From contig JAHRAM010000055.1 in NCBI GenBank assembly GCA_020027305.1, forward strand, positions 1 through 6,499: 6,499 nt of DNA, written 5' to 3'. The notes below the pieces were generated by a model. The model was not told the origin of the DNA. It was given only the letters and a program-made list of their open reading frames with translations, and searched no databases. Shown one piece after another: positions 1 through 6,018 of the stretch (positions are counted from its first letter, which is position 1; each line of letters opens with the position of its first letter). The stretch is from Acidimicrobiia bacterium. GTDB lineage: Bacteria > Actinomycetota > Acidimicrobiia > Acidimicrobiales > Hopanoidiivorantaceae. The translations under genes and the position numbers were made by a program.

Positions 1-1212
1 CCTAAAAACACTGAAGAAGAAATTCAGCGAGAGGCAAAAGACGATGCTCCATTCACGGCGTTGGCGTTCAAGATAATGACCGACCCCCATGTTGGCAAGT
101 TGGTTTACTTTCGTGTTTATAGTGGAACCTTAGAAAAAGGAACTTCCTTGCTTAACACCAGAACTGGCAACCAAGAACGTATCGGCAGAATTTTAGAGAT
201 GCATGCCAACGACCGAGTTGATAAAGATGATGTTATGACTGGCGACATCGTGGCGGGCATCGGGTTTAAAGACACGAAAACTGGCGACACAATATGTGAC
301 CCCGCTAACCCGATTGTGCTTGAAAACTTAGAGTTCCCCGACCCAGTTATTCATGTGGCCGTTGAGCCGAAATCAAAGGCTGACCAAGACAAACTTTCAA
401 AGGCGCTTATGGCGTTGGCTGAAGAAGACCCAACATTTGAAGTTTCAAGCGATATGGAAACTGGTCAAACCATCATCGGTGGAATGGGTGAGCTTCATCT
501 AGAGGTGCTGGTTGATAGGATGCTTAGGGAGTTTAAAGTTGAAGCTGGCGTGGGTAAGCCACAAGTTGCATATCGTGAAGCTGTTACCGTGCCAGTTATG
601 GATTATACATATCAACACAAGAAGCAAACTGGTGGTGCTGGTCAGTTCGCTGTTATATCTGCCAGTTTGGAGCCGGGTGAACCTGGCTCTGGCTATGAGT
701 TTATTTCCAAGATTACTGGTGGTTCTATTTCTCGCCAATATATTCCAGCAGTTGATGATGGGATTAAAGAGGCGATGACAAACGGGGTGCTGGCTGGATT
801 TCCGCTGGTAGATATAAAAGTTACACTTGAGGATGGCAAAACCCACGATGTTGACTCTTCAGAGTTGGCGTTTAAGATTGCAGCTGGGGCGTGGTTCAGA
901 GAAATCGTTCCAAAGGCAGCACCAGTTTTGCTTGAGCCGATAATGTCAGTTGAGATTGTCACCCCTGAACAATATCTGGGCGATGTGGTCGGCGATGTAA
1001 ACAGTCGGCGTGGGCAAGTTGTTAGCTCTGAGCAACGGGGCAACAATCAAGTCATCAATGCCTCTGTTCCGCTTTCAGATATGTTTGGCTATGCCACCGA
1101 TTTGCGTTCAAGAACTCAAGGGCGAGCCACTTATTCAATGCAGTTTGACAACTATAAGCCAATGCCAGCAACTCTCCAAGAAGAAATTATCGCCCGCTTG
1201 CAGGGAACTTAA
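1..1212 (+). CDS. fusA: Translation elongation factor G, 5'-truncated by the window (domains II to V)
   Basis: EF-G is the ribosomal translocase: a cytoplasmic GTPase that moves tRNA and mRNA after peptide bond formation and also helps recycle ribosomes. The frame is open from base 1 and gives 403 residues before TAA at 1210-1212; the missing 5' part would hold the GTPase domain (P-loop, switches). Domain II begins around residue 19 (ALAFKIMTDPHVGKL). Domain III covers about 115-195 (AVEPKSKADQDKLSKAL, GGMGELHLEVLVDRM, then VGKPQVAYRE). Domain IV covers about 197-315 and contains the HDVDSSELAFK signature at residue 282 onward. Domain V has LLEPIMSVE, GDVVGDVNSRRGQ and FGYATDLRSRTQGRA, and ends in EEIIARLQGT. 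The length and C-terminus match full EF-G, so the 3' end is intact. TTG at 61 is an internal codon, not the start. The HKKQTGGAGQFA stretch (not RHARQSGGRGQYG as in proteobacteria) leans actinobacterial. tuf, the usual next gene, is absent. Identification is secure; whether this is the main str-operon copy or a second fusA cannot be told here. Confidence 0.97.
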   Translation, partial: PKNTEEEIQREAKDDAPFTALAFKIMTDPHVGKLVYFRVYSGTLEKGTSLLNTRTGNQERIGRILEMHANDRVDKDDVMTGDIVAGIGFKDTKTGDTICDPANPIVLENLEFPDPVIHVAVEPKSKADQDKLSKALMALAEEDPTFEVSSDMETGQTIIGGMGELHLEVLVDRMLREFKVEAGVGKPQVAYREAVTVPVMDYTYQHKKQTGGAGQFAVISASLEPGEPGSGYEFISKITGGSISRQYIPAVDDGIKEAMTNGVLAGFPLVDIKVTLEDGKTHDVDSSELAFKIAAGAWFREIVPKAAPVLLEPIMSVEIVTPEQYLGDVVGDVNSRRGQVVSSEQRGNNQVINASVPLSDMFGYATDLRSRTQGRATYSMQFDNYKPMPATLQEEIIARLQGT

Positions 1213-1256
1213 ACCAAAACAAAATTCGATTTTTGTCTTGATTTGGTTCCCACCTT
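1212..1256 (+). terminator. Possible weak terminator hairpin after fusA
   Basis: AACCAAA plus ACAAAA (1212-1224) can pair with TTTTGT (1231-1236) and TTTGGTT (1242-1248) around a TTCGAT loop, leaving a CTTGA bulge on the 3' arm. The stem is AT-rich and is followed only by CCCACCTTTT, so it would be a poor intrinsic terminator. It lies where fusA transcription would be expected to end, directly after the stop codon, which is the main reason to list it. Confidence 0.25.
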
Positions 1257-1294
1257 TTATACAATTCCTATTTTGGTTCAATTCCGCCCTTACC

Positions 1295-1360
1295 TTGCTT
1301 TTTTATACGAATTTAACCCGTGCTTAGATTCTTAATATCGTTTGTGCTTAACTATAGGGT
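1295..1360 (+). promoter_or_regulatory. Conserved leader block of lipoprotein gene A, with two GTGCTTA boxes
   Basis: This stretch aligns with 4482-4545 upstream of gene C. Shared parts are TTGCTTTTTT, ACGAATTTA, GTGCTT(A/G)GATT, TTTGTGCTTA and the final TTA-N2-TAT-A just before ATG. GTGCTTA occurs at 1320-1326 and again at 1344-1350, starts 24 bp apart. TAATAT at 1333-1338 could be a -10 element, but I see no convincing -35 at the right distance. No good Shine-Dalgarno sequence lies 5-9 bases before ATG 1361 (the bases are ACTATAGGGT), so initiation may be leaderless or use a weak site. Conservation between paralogous genes shows the block was duplicated with them; a promoter or operator role is inferred. 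Confidence 0.5.
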
Positions 1361-2956
1361 ATGTTGTTGAAATTTATAGCCCCGCTGTCACTTATTGTTC
1401 TTATAGTTCTGGGAGCTACAGCTTGTAGCCATTCTAATGTAACAATTGAAAGTCGTTCTGATACTCCAATCACATTATACAGCACAACTATATCAAATAC
1501 TTCGCCCACATTAGACAGCACAATCCCACTAAGCCCCCCCAAATTGGATGTCTTGCCTACTTTTACTATAGGTGCTCCTAGTTCAAGTACTGTACTTAAT
1601 TATGGAAGTACAATTTCTGGTTGCGCTCTCACAAGTGAAGGAGAGTTTTTGTGCTGGGGCTGGCTAGGAAGGACTTTTCAGAATCCCTATAAATTGCCTG
1701 TTGATAATATAGTTGGGGCCACAATAGGGCCGTTGGATTATCAACATGGGTGTGTTCGTACAAGCGATAAGGAGTTGTGGTGCTGGGACAATCGTTTCAA
1801 CGGGTTGACCAACCCTCAAAAATCGCCAGTTAGCAATGTAGTGGGGATAGCTGAGCATTCAACCTGGGGAAGCGGCTGTGCTCGCACAAGTGAGGGCGCG
1901 CTATGGTGTTGGGAACATAGTAGATTCGGGTTTGAGACACCTAGACAATTAAATGTTTTTGGGGTAAACGAGATTGCAGGTTGGTCTTCTCCGTATCGTG
2001 GATGTGTTCTCACAAGCGTTAACGAGTTGTGGTGCTGGACAAGCATTCCTAAATCTTCTGCTCCCCCTCCAATACCAGTTCCAGGAGCATTAGATCCAGG
2101 CCCTCCTCAAGTTCTTGATATTGGCATCCCGCAAAAGTCATTTATTGAGGATGTGGTTGATATGACATCACAAGGTTGTGCTCTTACCAGTGCTGGAGAG
2201 TTATGGTGCTGGACAGCCTATGAAGGAAACCTTTTTGAGTCTTTTGCAAAGTTTCCTATTGATAGCATAGCGGGGATATCTGAGACCTCGTCTCTTTTTG
2301 GGGGATGTGCTAACACAGGTGATAATGAGTTGTGGTGCTGGAATGGAATTGAACCTATTCCATTTGGAGGGGTTCAAGATACAACGCCCCCCTATACATC
2401 ATCTACTATCATTCCTTTTGACAGACCGCAAAAGTTGGCAGTTGCAGATGTAGTTGGAACATCAGAAGATACTACTTTTAACGAAGGCTGTGCTCGCACC
2501 GCTAGCAACTCGTTGTGGTGTTGGAGTAATTCTAAATATTCTTCTTATAAATTTAGCAATCCTCAGCAGTCATCTATTGCTGGTGTATCCAAGTTGTCTG
2601 GAAAATCCACTGGGGAATACGGCTGTGCTCTTACAAGCACTGAGGAGTTGTGGTGTTGGAATGGAAGCGACTCACTTATTACTAGAGACATTACTTTAGA
2701 CTTAGCGCGAAAGTTCCCTGTTTCGAACATAGTTGGCATGACGAAAGGTTCAGACTATTGGAGAGGCTGTGCTACTGCTAGAAATAATGAGTTGTGGTGT
2801 TGGTTTGTTGAAGGGCAAGGTGTTTTGAATTTTGATAGGCCTATAAAATCGCCAATAAGTTCTACTTCCACAACACCACGTCCTGCCCCAACATTAACAT
2901 CAAGCCCTGATATCGTAGTAGTAGAACTTAATCCGACTACACATACCACTAGGTGA
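1361..2956 (+). CDS. Lipoprotein A: secreted RCC1-like cysteine-rich repeat protein, nine units
   Basis: The exact function is not recognised. The 531-residue product starts with a lipoprotein signal peptide: K4, a hydrophobic core of about residues 5-18, then GATA before the acylated Cys22. It should be lipid-anchored and face outside the cytoplasm. Residues 23-85 form a Ser/Thr/Pro-rich linker. Nine repeats follow, each with C-x9-C-W (Cys 88/98, 131/141, 173/183, 215/225, 273/283, 316/326, 377/387, 422/432, 470/480), spaced 42-61 residues apart. Units 4 and 6 carry longer, proline-rich inserts (about 229-256 and 330-352). The last unit runs into a Thr/Pro tail (about 500-531). The repeat core resembles RCC1/BLIP-II propeller blades. 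ATG 1361 is chosen because it sits at the same place relative to the conserved leader as in genes B and C and starts directly at the signal peptide. It lies 148 bases after fusA and probably has its own promoter. Ligand binding or adhesion is a guess from the fold. Confidence 0.9.
   Translation: MLLKFIAPLSLIVLIVLGATACSHSNVTIESRSDTPITLYSTTISNTSPTLDSTIPLSPPKLDVLPTFTIGAPSSSTVLNYGSTISGCALTSEGEFLCWGWLGRTFQNPYKLPVDNIVGATIGPLDYQHGCVRTSDKELWCWDNRFNGLTNPQKSPVSNVVGIAEHSTWGSGCARTSEGALWCWEHSRFGFETPRQLNVFGVNEIAGWSSPYRGCVLTSVNELWCWTSIPKSSAPPPIPVPGALDPGPPQVLDIGIPQKSFIEDVVDMTSQGCALTSAGELWCWTAYEGNLFESFAKFPIDSIAGISETSSLFGGCANTGDNELWCWNGIEPIPFGGVQDTTPPYTSSTIIPFDRPQKLAVADVVGTSEDTTFNEGCARTASNSLWCWSNSKYSSYKFSNPQQSSIAGVSKLSGKSTGEYGCALTSTEELWCWNGSDSLITRDITLDLARKFPVSNIVGMTKGSDYWRGCATARNNELWCWFVEGQGVLNFDRPIKSPISSTSTTPRPAPTLTSSPDIVVVELNPTTHTTR
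1619..2860 (+). repeat. Nine tandem RCC1-like repeat units inside gene A
   Basis: Units are about 126-183 bases long with a core encoding G-C-x-x-T-S-x-x-E-L-W-C-W. Between cores lies the N-P-Q-K-x-P-V-x-N-V-V-G type segment that in RCC1 proteins forms the first strands of the next blade. At DNA level, GAGTTGTGGTG recurs in units 2, 4, 6, 8 and 9. Unit 3 differs (GCGCTATGGTGTTGG), and the second Cys codon is TGC in units 1, 2, 4, 5 and 6 but TGT in units 3, 7, 8 and 9. Confidence 0.85.
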
Positions 2957-2990
2957 CATCTGCTTAAGTGCCTAAGATAATAAATACAAT

Positions 2991-3058
2991 TTGACAGGCT
3001 ATTTCTACTCTGCCTCAATGGCTGGTATTATTTGTGCTTAACTATTTAACTATAAGGT
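2991..3058 (+). promoter_or_regulatory. Leader of lipoprotein gene B: TTGACA, TTTGTGCTTA box and duplicated TTAACTAT
   Basis: A perfect TTGACA lies at 2991-2996; the hexamer 17 bases on (CTCAAT, 3014-3019) is a poor -10. ATTATTTGTGCTTA (3027-3040) matches the sequence before gene C exactly, and TTTGTGCTTA also precedes gene A. The upstream GTGCTT(A/G) box found 24 bp away in A and C is degenerate here (CTGCCTC, 3010-3016). TTAACTAT is present as two perfect tandem copies (3038-3053), which moves the box 8 bases further from ATG than in gene A. AAGG at 3054-3057 is too close to ATG 3059 for a normal ribosome binding site. The regulatory role is inferred. Confidence 0.42.
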
Positions 3059-4390
3059 ATGTTGCGAAAATTCATAGCCCCAATATCGTTTATAGTTCTC
3101 ATAGTTCTTGGAGTTGCAGCTTGTAGCCATTCTAATACAGCAACAGAAGATTCCGATAGGCCTGCAGAATCACCACTAAACCCGAGACCCGAAATAGTTG
3201 GGGTAGGTCTTCATAGTAATACAAATAGTGGTTGTGTCAGCACCAAAGGCGGGCAACTATGGTGTTGGGGCTTTTACATTAGTAGCAACATTGCTTCCCC
3301 AAAAAATTTGCCTGTCGATAATGTGGTTGAAGCTACTCTGAATTCTAGTGGTGCTGGATGTGTCCGCACTGAAAACAATGAGCTATTGTGCTGGGAGGAA
3401 AGAGGTGAGCCAGATGCTAGTTTCACAAATCCTCAGATGTTGCCTGTTGAGAATGTAGCTGAGATAGCTAAGAATTCTGGATATAGAAATGGTTGCGCTC
3501 TTACCAATAGCGATGAGTTGTGGTGCTGGGGAAGTGATAATAACTATCAGCGTTTACAACCACAAAAGTTTCACCTTAACAATATAGTTAAGCTGGCTGG
3601 AGGCTCTCGTCTTGGAGAGGGTTGTGCTTTTTCTAGCGATCAGCGTCTGTGGTGCTGGTCTTTTGGCGATGTGAATTTTACAAATCCTAGAATGCTATCA
3701 ATTAGTAATGTGGACAAAATAAGTCTATTTTCTAAATTTTTATCAGGTTGTGTTCTTAATAGCGATAGAGAGTTGTGGTGCTGGAATGCGCGTGATGACT
3801 CAGACATTTATCTAGAGGGTAGGTTTCCGCAAATACAAAAGTTTCCCATTGATGATATAACTAACATAGCTGAGGGAACTCGTATGGGATACGGGTGTGT
3901 TCACAATGTCAAGGGCGACTTATGGTGCTGGGGTGAAGATAATAATAACCCTTCTAGAGGAAGGTTTGATAATCCAAAAAAAGCTCCCATTAGCAACGTG
4001 GTTGAATTAAGTGAAATTTCTTTCTATACAAGTACAAGTACTTGTGCCCGTACTAGCGATGGAGAGCCATGGTGTTGGGGTGATCGGTATGCTTTGGAAT
4101 ATGAAAAATATTATGTTGTTGGGGAAAAAGTGTGTGGTTCTGATGCTGCTAATCAGTCTTATCCTAGCTATCCTACTACTACCGATCCTTTAACGGGAGA
4201 AGGGTGTTATACTCCTAGGAATTATGTGGGTGGTGCTAATATTTTTGTCGAACTCCAAAAATTGCCTATTAATGACGATGTAATTCGTGTAGCTGGGCGA
4301 TGTGCTCTTGAGAGTGATGATGAGCTATGGTGTTGGGACAATCTTTTTTTTGAACCACCTGGAAAATTGTCGCTACCTCGACTTTCATGA
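3059..4390 (+). CDS. Lipoprotein B: secreted RCC1-like cysteine-rich repeat protein, eight units
   Basis: The product is 443 residues. The signal peptide (R3-K4, hydrophobic 5-18, then GVAA before Cys22) is close to those of A and C, and the mature N-terminus again reads C-S-H-S-N. The linker is short (about 23-43), so the propeller sits nearer the membrane than in A or C. Eight C-x9-C-W units follow: Cys 59/69, 101/111, 146/156, 189/199, 231/241, 280/290, 329/339, 415/425. Unit 7 has an insert of about 40 residues (around 343-391) with an extra cysteine pair, C359 and C383, and a Ser/Tyr/Thr/Pro-rich stretch. The chain starts repeating with P-E-I-V-G-V ahead of the first GC and ends in P-P-G-K-L-S-L-P, which is the missing first half of a unit, so the ends can complete one blade together. 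Family-level function is unknown; an extracellular binding scaffold is inferred from the fold. The start is fixed by the leader match to gene A. Confidence 0.9.
   Translation: MLRKFIAPISFIVLIVLGVAACSHSNTATEDSDRPAESPLNPRPEIVGVGLHSNTNSGCVSTKGGQLWCWGFYISSNIASPKNLPVDNVVEATLNSSGAGCVRTENNELLCWEERGEPDASFTNPQMLPVENVAEIAKNSGYRNGCALTNSDELWCWGSDNNYQRLQPQKFHLNNIVKLAGGSRLGEGCAFSSDQRLWCWSFGDVNFTNPRMLSISNVDKISLFSKFLSGCVLNSDRELWCWNARDDSDIYLEGRFPQIQKFPIDDITNIAEGTRMGYGCVHNVKGDLWCWGEDNNNPSRGRFDNPKKAPISNVVELSEISFYTSTSTCARTSDGEPWCWGDRYALEYEKYYVVGEKVCGSDAANQSYPSYPTTTDPLTGEGCYTPRNYVGGANIFVELQKLPINDDVIRVAGRCALESDDELWCWDNLFFEPPGKLSLPRLS
3230..4378 (+). repeat. Eight tandem RCC1-like repeat units inside gene B
   Basis: First-Cys to first-Cys spacing is 42-49 residues, except 86 across unit 7 because of its insert. 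The cores mix the two DNA versions seen in the neighbours: GAGTTGTGGTGCTGG (units 3, 5) as in gene A, and GAGCTATGGTGTTGG (unit 8) as in gene C. Unit 8 lacks the usual loop before its first Cys (VAGRC instead of a longer segment ending in GC), as does the last unit of gene C. Confidence 0.85.
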
Positions 4391-4481
4391 GCTAAGTGAA
4401 ATTGTAGAAAGCCGCCACTAAGTTATATTTCCCCAACAAATCCTGATTTCGCTACCGATACCATTGCTAGCAACTCGTATT

Positions 4482-4545
4482 TTGCTTTTTTCACGAATTT
4501 AGCTTGTGCTTGGATTTCTGACATTATTTGTGCTTAGATATAAGT
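4482..4545 (+). promoter_or_regulatory. Conserved leader block of lipoprotein gene C, with two GTGCTT(A/G) boxes
   Basis: This block is homologous to 1295-1360 before gene A. It holds TTGCTTTTTT (4482-4491), ACGAATTTA, GTGCTTGGATT (GTGCTTG at 4506-4512) and TTTGTGCTTA (GTGCTTA at 4530-4536). The two boxes again start exactly 24 bp apart. The box ends 9 bases before ATG 4546. The bases before the ATG (GATATAAGT) contain no Shine-Dalgarno sequence. The bases further upstream, 4391-4481, show no similarity to the other leaders and nothing else I can name. Confidence 0.5.
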
Positions 4546-5997
4546 ATGTTGAAAAAATTTGTAATCCCAATGTCGTTTATAGCCCTCATAGTTCTTGGAG
4601 CTGCAGCTTGTAATCATTCAAATACGAGAATTGAAAATCTTTCTAACACAACATCGACAGTTGATAGCCCTTTTGATGTAGCGTCGATATTTCAAGAGAC
4701 TCAGGAACATTTTTCCCAAGATGCTGACGTAGACTACACAGAAGTCATTCCTTTTACAACAGATGAAAATCTTTCTAACACAACATCGACAGTCGTACCT
4801 TCTACTACAACTACCACAACAACAACCGAACCTCTCCCTGCAGTTGAACGTTCTCGTGATGTAGTTAAGATAGGTTTTGGTTATTCATCTAAGGGCTGTG
4901 TCCTCATCCGCAATGGGGAACTATGGTGTTGGAATACATGGACCAATGATGGAGGTAGTTTTATAGCTCCTGTAAGGTTTGCCATCGACAATGTGGTGGA
5001 AGCAACTGAGGATTTATATAGTGGGCACGGCGGGGGATGCGTTAACACTAGTAATGGTGAGCTATGGTGTTGGAGTGAAGGGGATAGGGATGGGCCAAAC
5101 GCTACTTTTACAAACCCATACAAAATGCCTATTAGTAATGTAGCTGAAATATCTACTGGTTCTGCTTATGCAAGGGGATGTGCCCGTACAACTGGTGGCG
5201 AGCTATGGTGTTGGGAAGATACAAATGCTGATTCCCGCGAGCTAAAAAAGTCGCCTATTAACAATATTGCCAAAATAACTAGTGGAAATTCTATTGTGCA
5301 CGGTTGTGTTACAGATACCAATAGAGAGCTATATTGTTGGGGTCAGTTGACACATGAACTTCCATTTAAAGGTTTCATTTTTGACATCCCACTAAAGATG
5401 CCAATTAATAATGTGGTTGAAGTAGAAGCTCTTACCCCTGGAGATGGCTGTGCTAGAACTGGTAATGGCGAGCTATGGTGTTGGTATGAAACGGTTTTTG
5501 AAAAGTCACCTATCGAAAATGTAGTTGAAATAGCTCCAAGCTCTGATTTCTTTCGAGGCTGTGCAAGCAATAGTGTTGGCGAGCTATGGTGTTGGAAACT
5601 AGATACATCTAATTTATCTGCAGGCACAAGCTCTGCGCAAAAAGTGTCAAGTGTTTCTGACATTCCTTTTGACGAACAACTTGATGTTATTCGTGACAAA
5701 GCATTTGAAAATCTCAAAAAGGCTCCCATTGACAATGTAGTTGAGTTAAGTGGACTTGATTTTGATGGAAGTGCATGTACTCGCACTAGGGAAGGTGAAA
5801 TATGGTGTTGGGGAAGGCAGTATTCCTTAAATTTTGATGATGATAATAACGTTGCAGATATTTTTGTCAATCTCAAAAAATCGCCCATTGTTGGAGCAGT
5901 CAATATGGTTGGACACTGTGCCCGCACTAGCAACGGGGATTTATGGTGTTGGGATCCTCGTAGATTTGAAACTCCCAAGAAATTGTCTCTAGCCTAA
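4546..5997 (+). CDS. Lipoprotein C: secreted RCC1-like cysteine-rich repeat protein, eight units with Thr stalk
   Basis: The product is 483 residues from ATG 4546. An in-frame TTG at 4528 would add six residues including a stray Cys, but ATG 4546 matches the start position in A and B and puts the acylated Cys at residue 22 in all three. The signal peptide is K3-K4, hydrophobic 5-18, GAAA-C22. A long stalk (23-103) holds two copies of ENLSNTTSTV (30-39 and 74-83) and eight consecutive Thr (87-94). Eight C-x9-C-W units follow: Cys 118/128, 165/175, 212/222, 254/264, 302/312, 339/349, 411/421, 458/468. Unit 4 has Y in place of W before the second Cys. Unit 6 has an insert of about 30 residues (351-386). 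The C-terminus R-F-E-T-P-K-K-L-S-L-A supplies the half-unit missing at the N-terminal end, consistent with a closed propeller. The product should be lipid-anchored and exposed outside; the ligand is unknown. Gene D begins 21 bases after its stop. Confidence 0.91.
   Translation: MLKKFVIPMSFIALIVLGAAACNHSNTRIENLSNTTSTVDSPFDVASIFQETQEHFSQDADVDYTEVIPFTTDENLSNTTSTVVPSTTTTTTTTEPLPAVERSRDVVKIGFGYSSKGCVLIRNGELWCWNTWTNDGGSFIAPVRFAIDNVVEATEDLYSGHGGGCVNTSNGELWCWSEGDRDGPNATFTNPYKMPISNVAEISTGSAYARGCARTTGGELWCWEDTNADSRELKKSPINNIAKITSGNSIVHGCVTDTNRELYCWGQLTHELPFKGFIFDIPLKMPINNVVEVEALTPGDGCARTGNGELWCWYETVFEKSPIENVVEIAPSSDFFRGCASNSVGELWCWKLDTSNLSAGTSSAQKVSSVSDIPFDEQLDVIRDKAFENLKKAPIDNVVELSGLDFDGSACTRTREGEIWCWGRQYSLNFDDDNNVADIFVNLKKSPIVGAVNMVGHCARTSNGDLWCWDPRRFETPKKLSLA
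4632..4793 (+). repeat. Perfect 30-bp direct repeat in the stalk of gene C
   Basis: The sequence starting TGAAAATCTTTCTAACACAA and ending ATCGACAGT occurs at 4632-4661 and 4764-4793 with no mismatch. The copies are 132 bp (44 codons) apart and in frame, both encoding ENLSNTTSTV. The second copy leads into the Thr-8 run. The intervening 34 residues are acidic and unrelated to the repeat. Such a pair can gain or lose exactly one 44-residue segment by recombination without breaking the frame. Confidence 0.93.
4855..5994 (+). repeat. Eight tandem RCC1-like repeat units inside gene C
   Basis: First-Cys spacing is 37-48 residues, except 72 across unit 6 because of its insert. The core DNA is strikingly uniform: TGTTGG encodes C-W in all eight units, and GAGCTATGGTGTTGG is exact in units 2, 3, 5 and 6. 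Gene A prefers GAGTTGTGG with either TGC or TGT for the same residues. The last two units line up with the last two of gene B (ADIFVNLKKSPI against ANIFVELQKLPI). Confidence 0.85.
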
Positions 5998-6018
5998 TTT
6001 TCTAAGGATAAAAGTGAA

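Noticed and set aside
499..1046. Minus-strand open frames of 115 and 117 codons and a plus-strand frame of 88 codons inside fusA
   Set aside because: They overlap highly conserved EF-G domains III to V in other frames and encode no recognisable protein.
1010..1327. A 105-codon plus-strand frame running out of the fusA end into the intergenic region
   Set aside because: Two thirds overlaps EF-G domain V in another frame, and the rest is low-complexity Phe/Leu from T-rich spacer. No ribosome site or family resemblance.
2960..2977. CTTAAGTGCCTAAG after gene A as a terminator
   Set aside because: Only four pairs can form around a short loop and no T-run follows.
3027..3032. TATTAT before gene B as the -10 partner of TTGACA at 2991
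   Set aside because: The spacing is about 29-30 bases, far from the usual 16-18, so the two are not paired as one promoter.
4528..4545. An upstream TTG start for gene C
   Set aside because: It would add MCLDIS before the signal peptide, including an unpaired Cys, and lies within the conserved TTTGTGCTTA box. ATG 4546 matches genes A and B.
5343..5978. A 211-codon open frame on the minus strand with a periodic QHHSSP motif
   Set aside because: The motif is the antisense of the E-L-W-C-W repeat core, so the openness and periodicity come from gene C. Similar minus-strand frames lie under the other repeat arrays. None has a signal peptide or a credible start.
1619..5994. Regularly spaced short repeats as a possible CRISPR array
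   Set aside because: The recurring 11-15 bp cores are in frame, vary in sequence, are separated by 110-250 bases, and encode a conserved protein motif.
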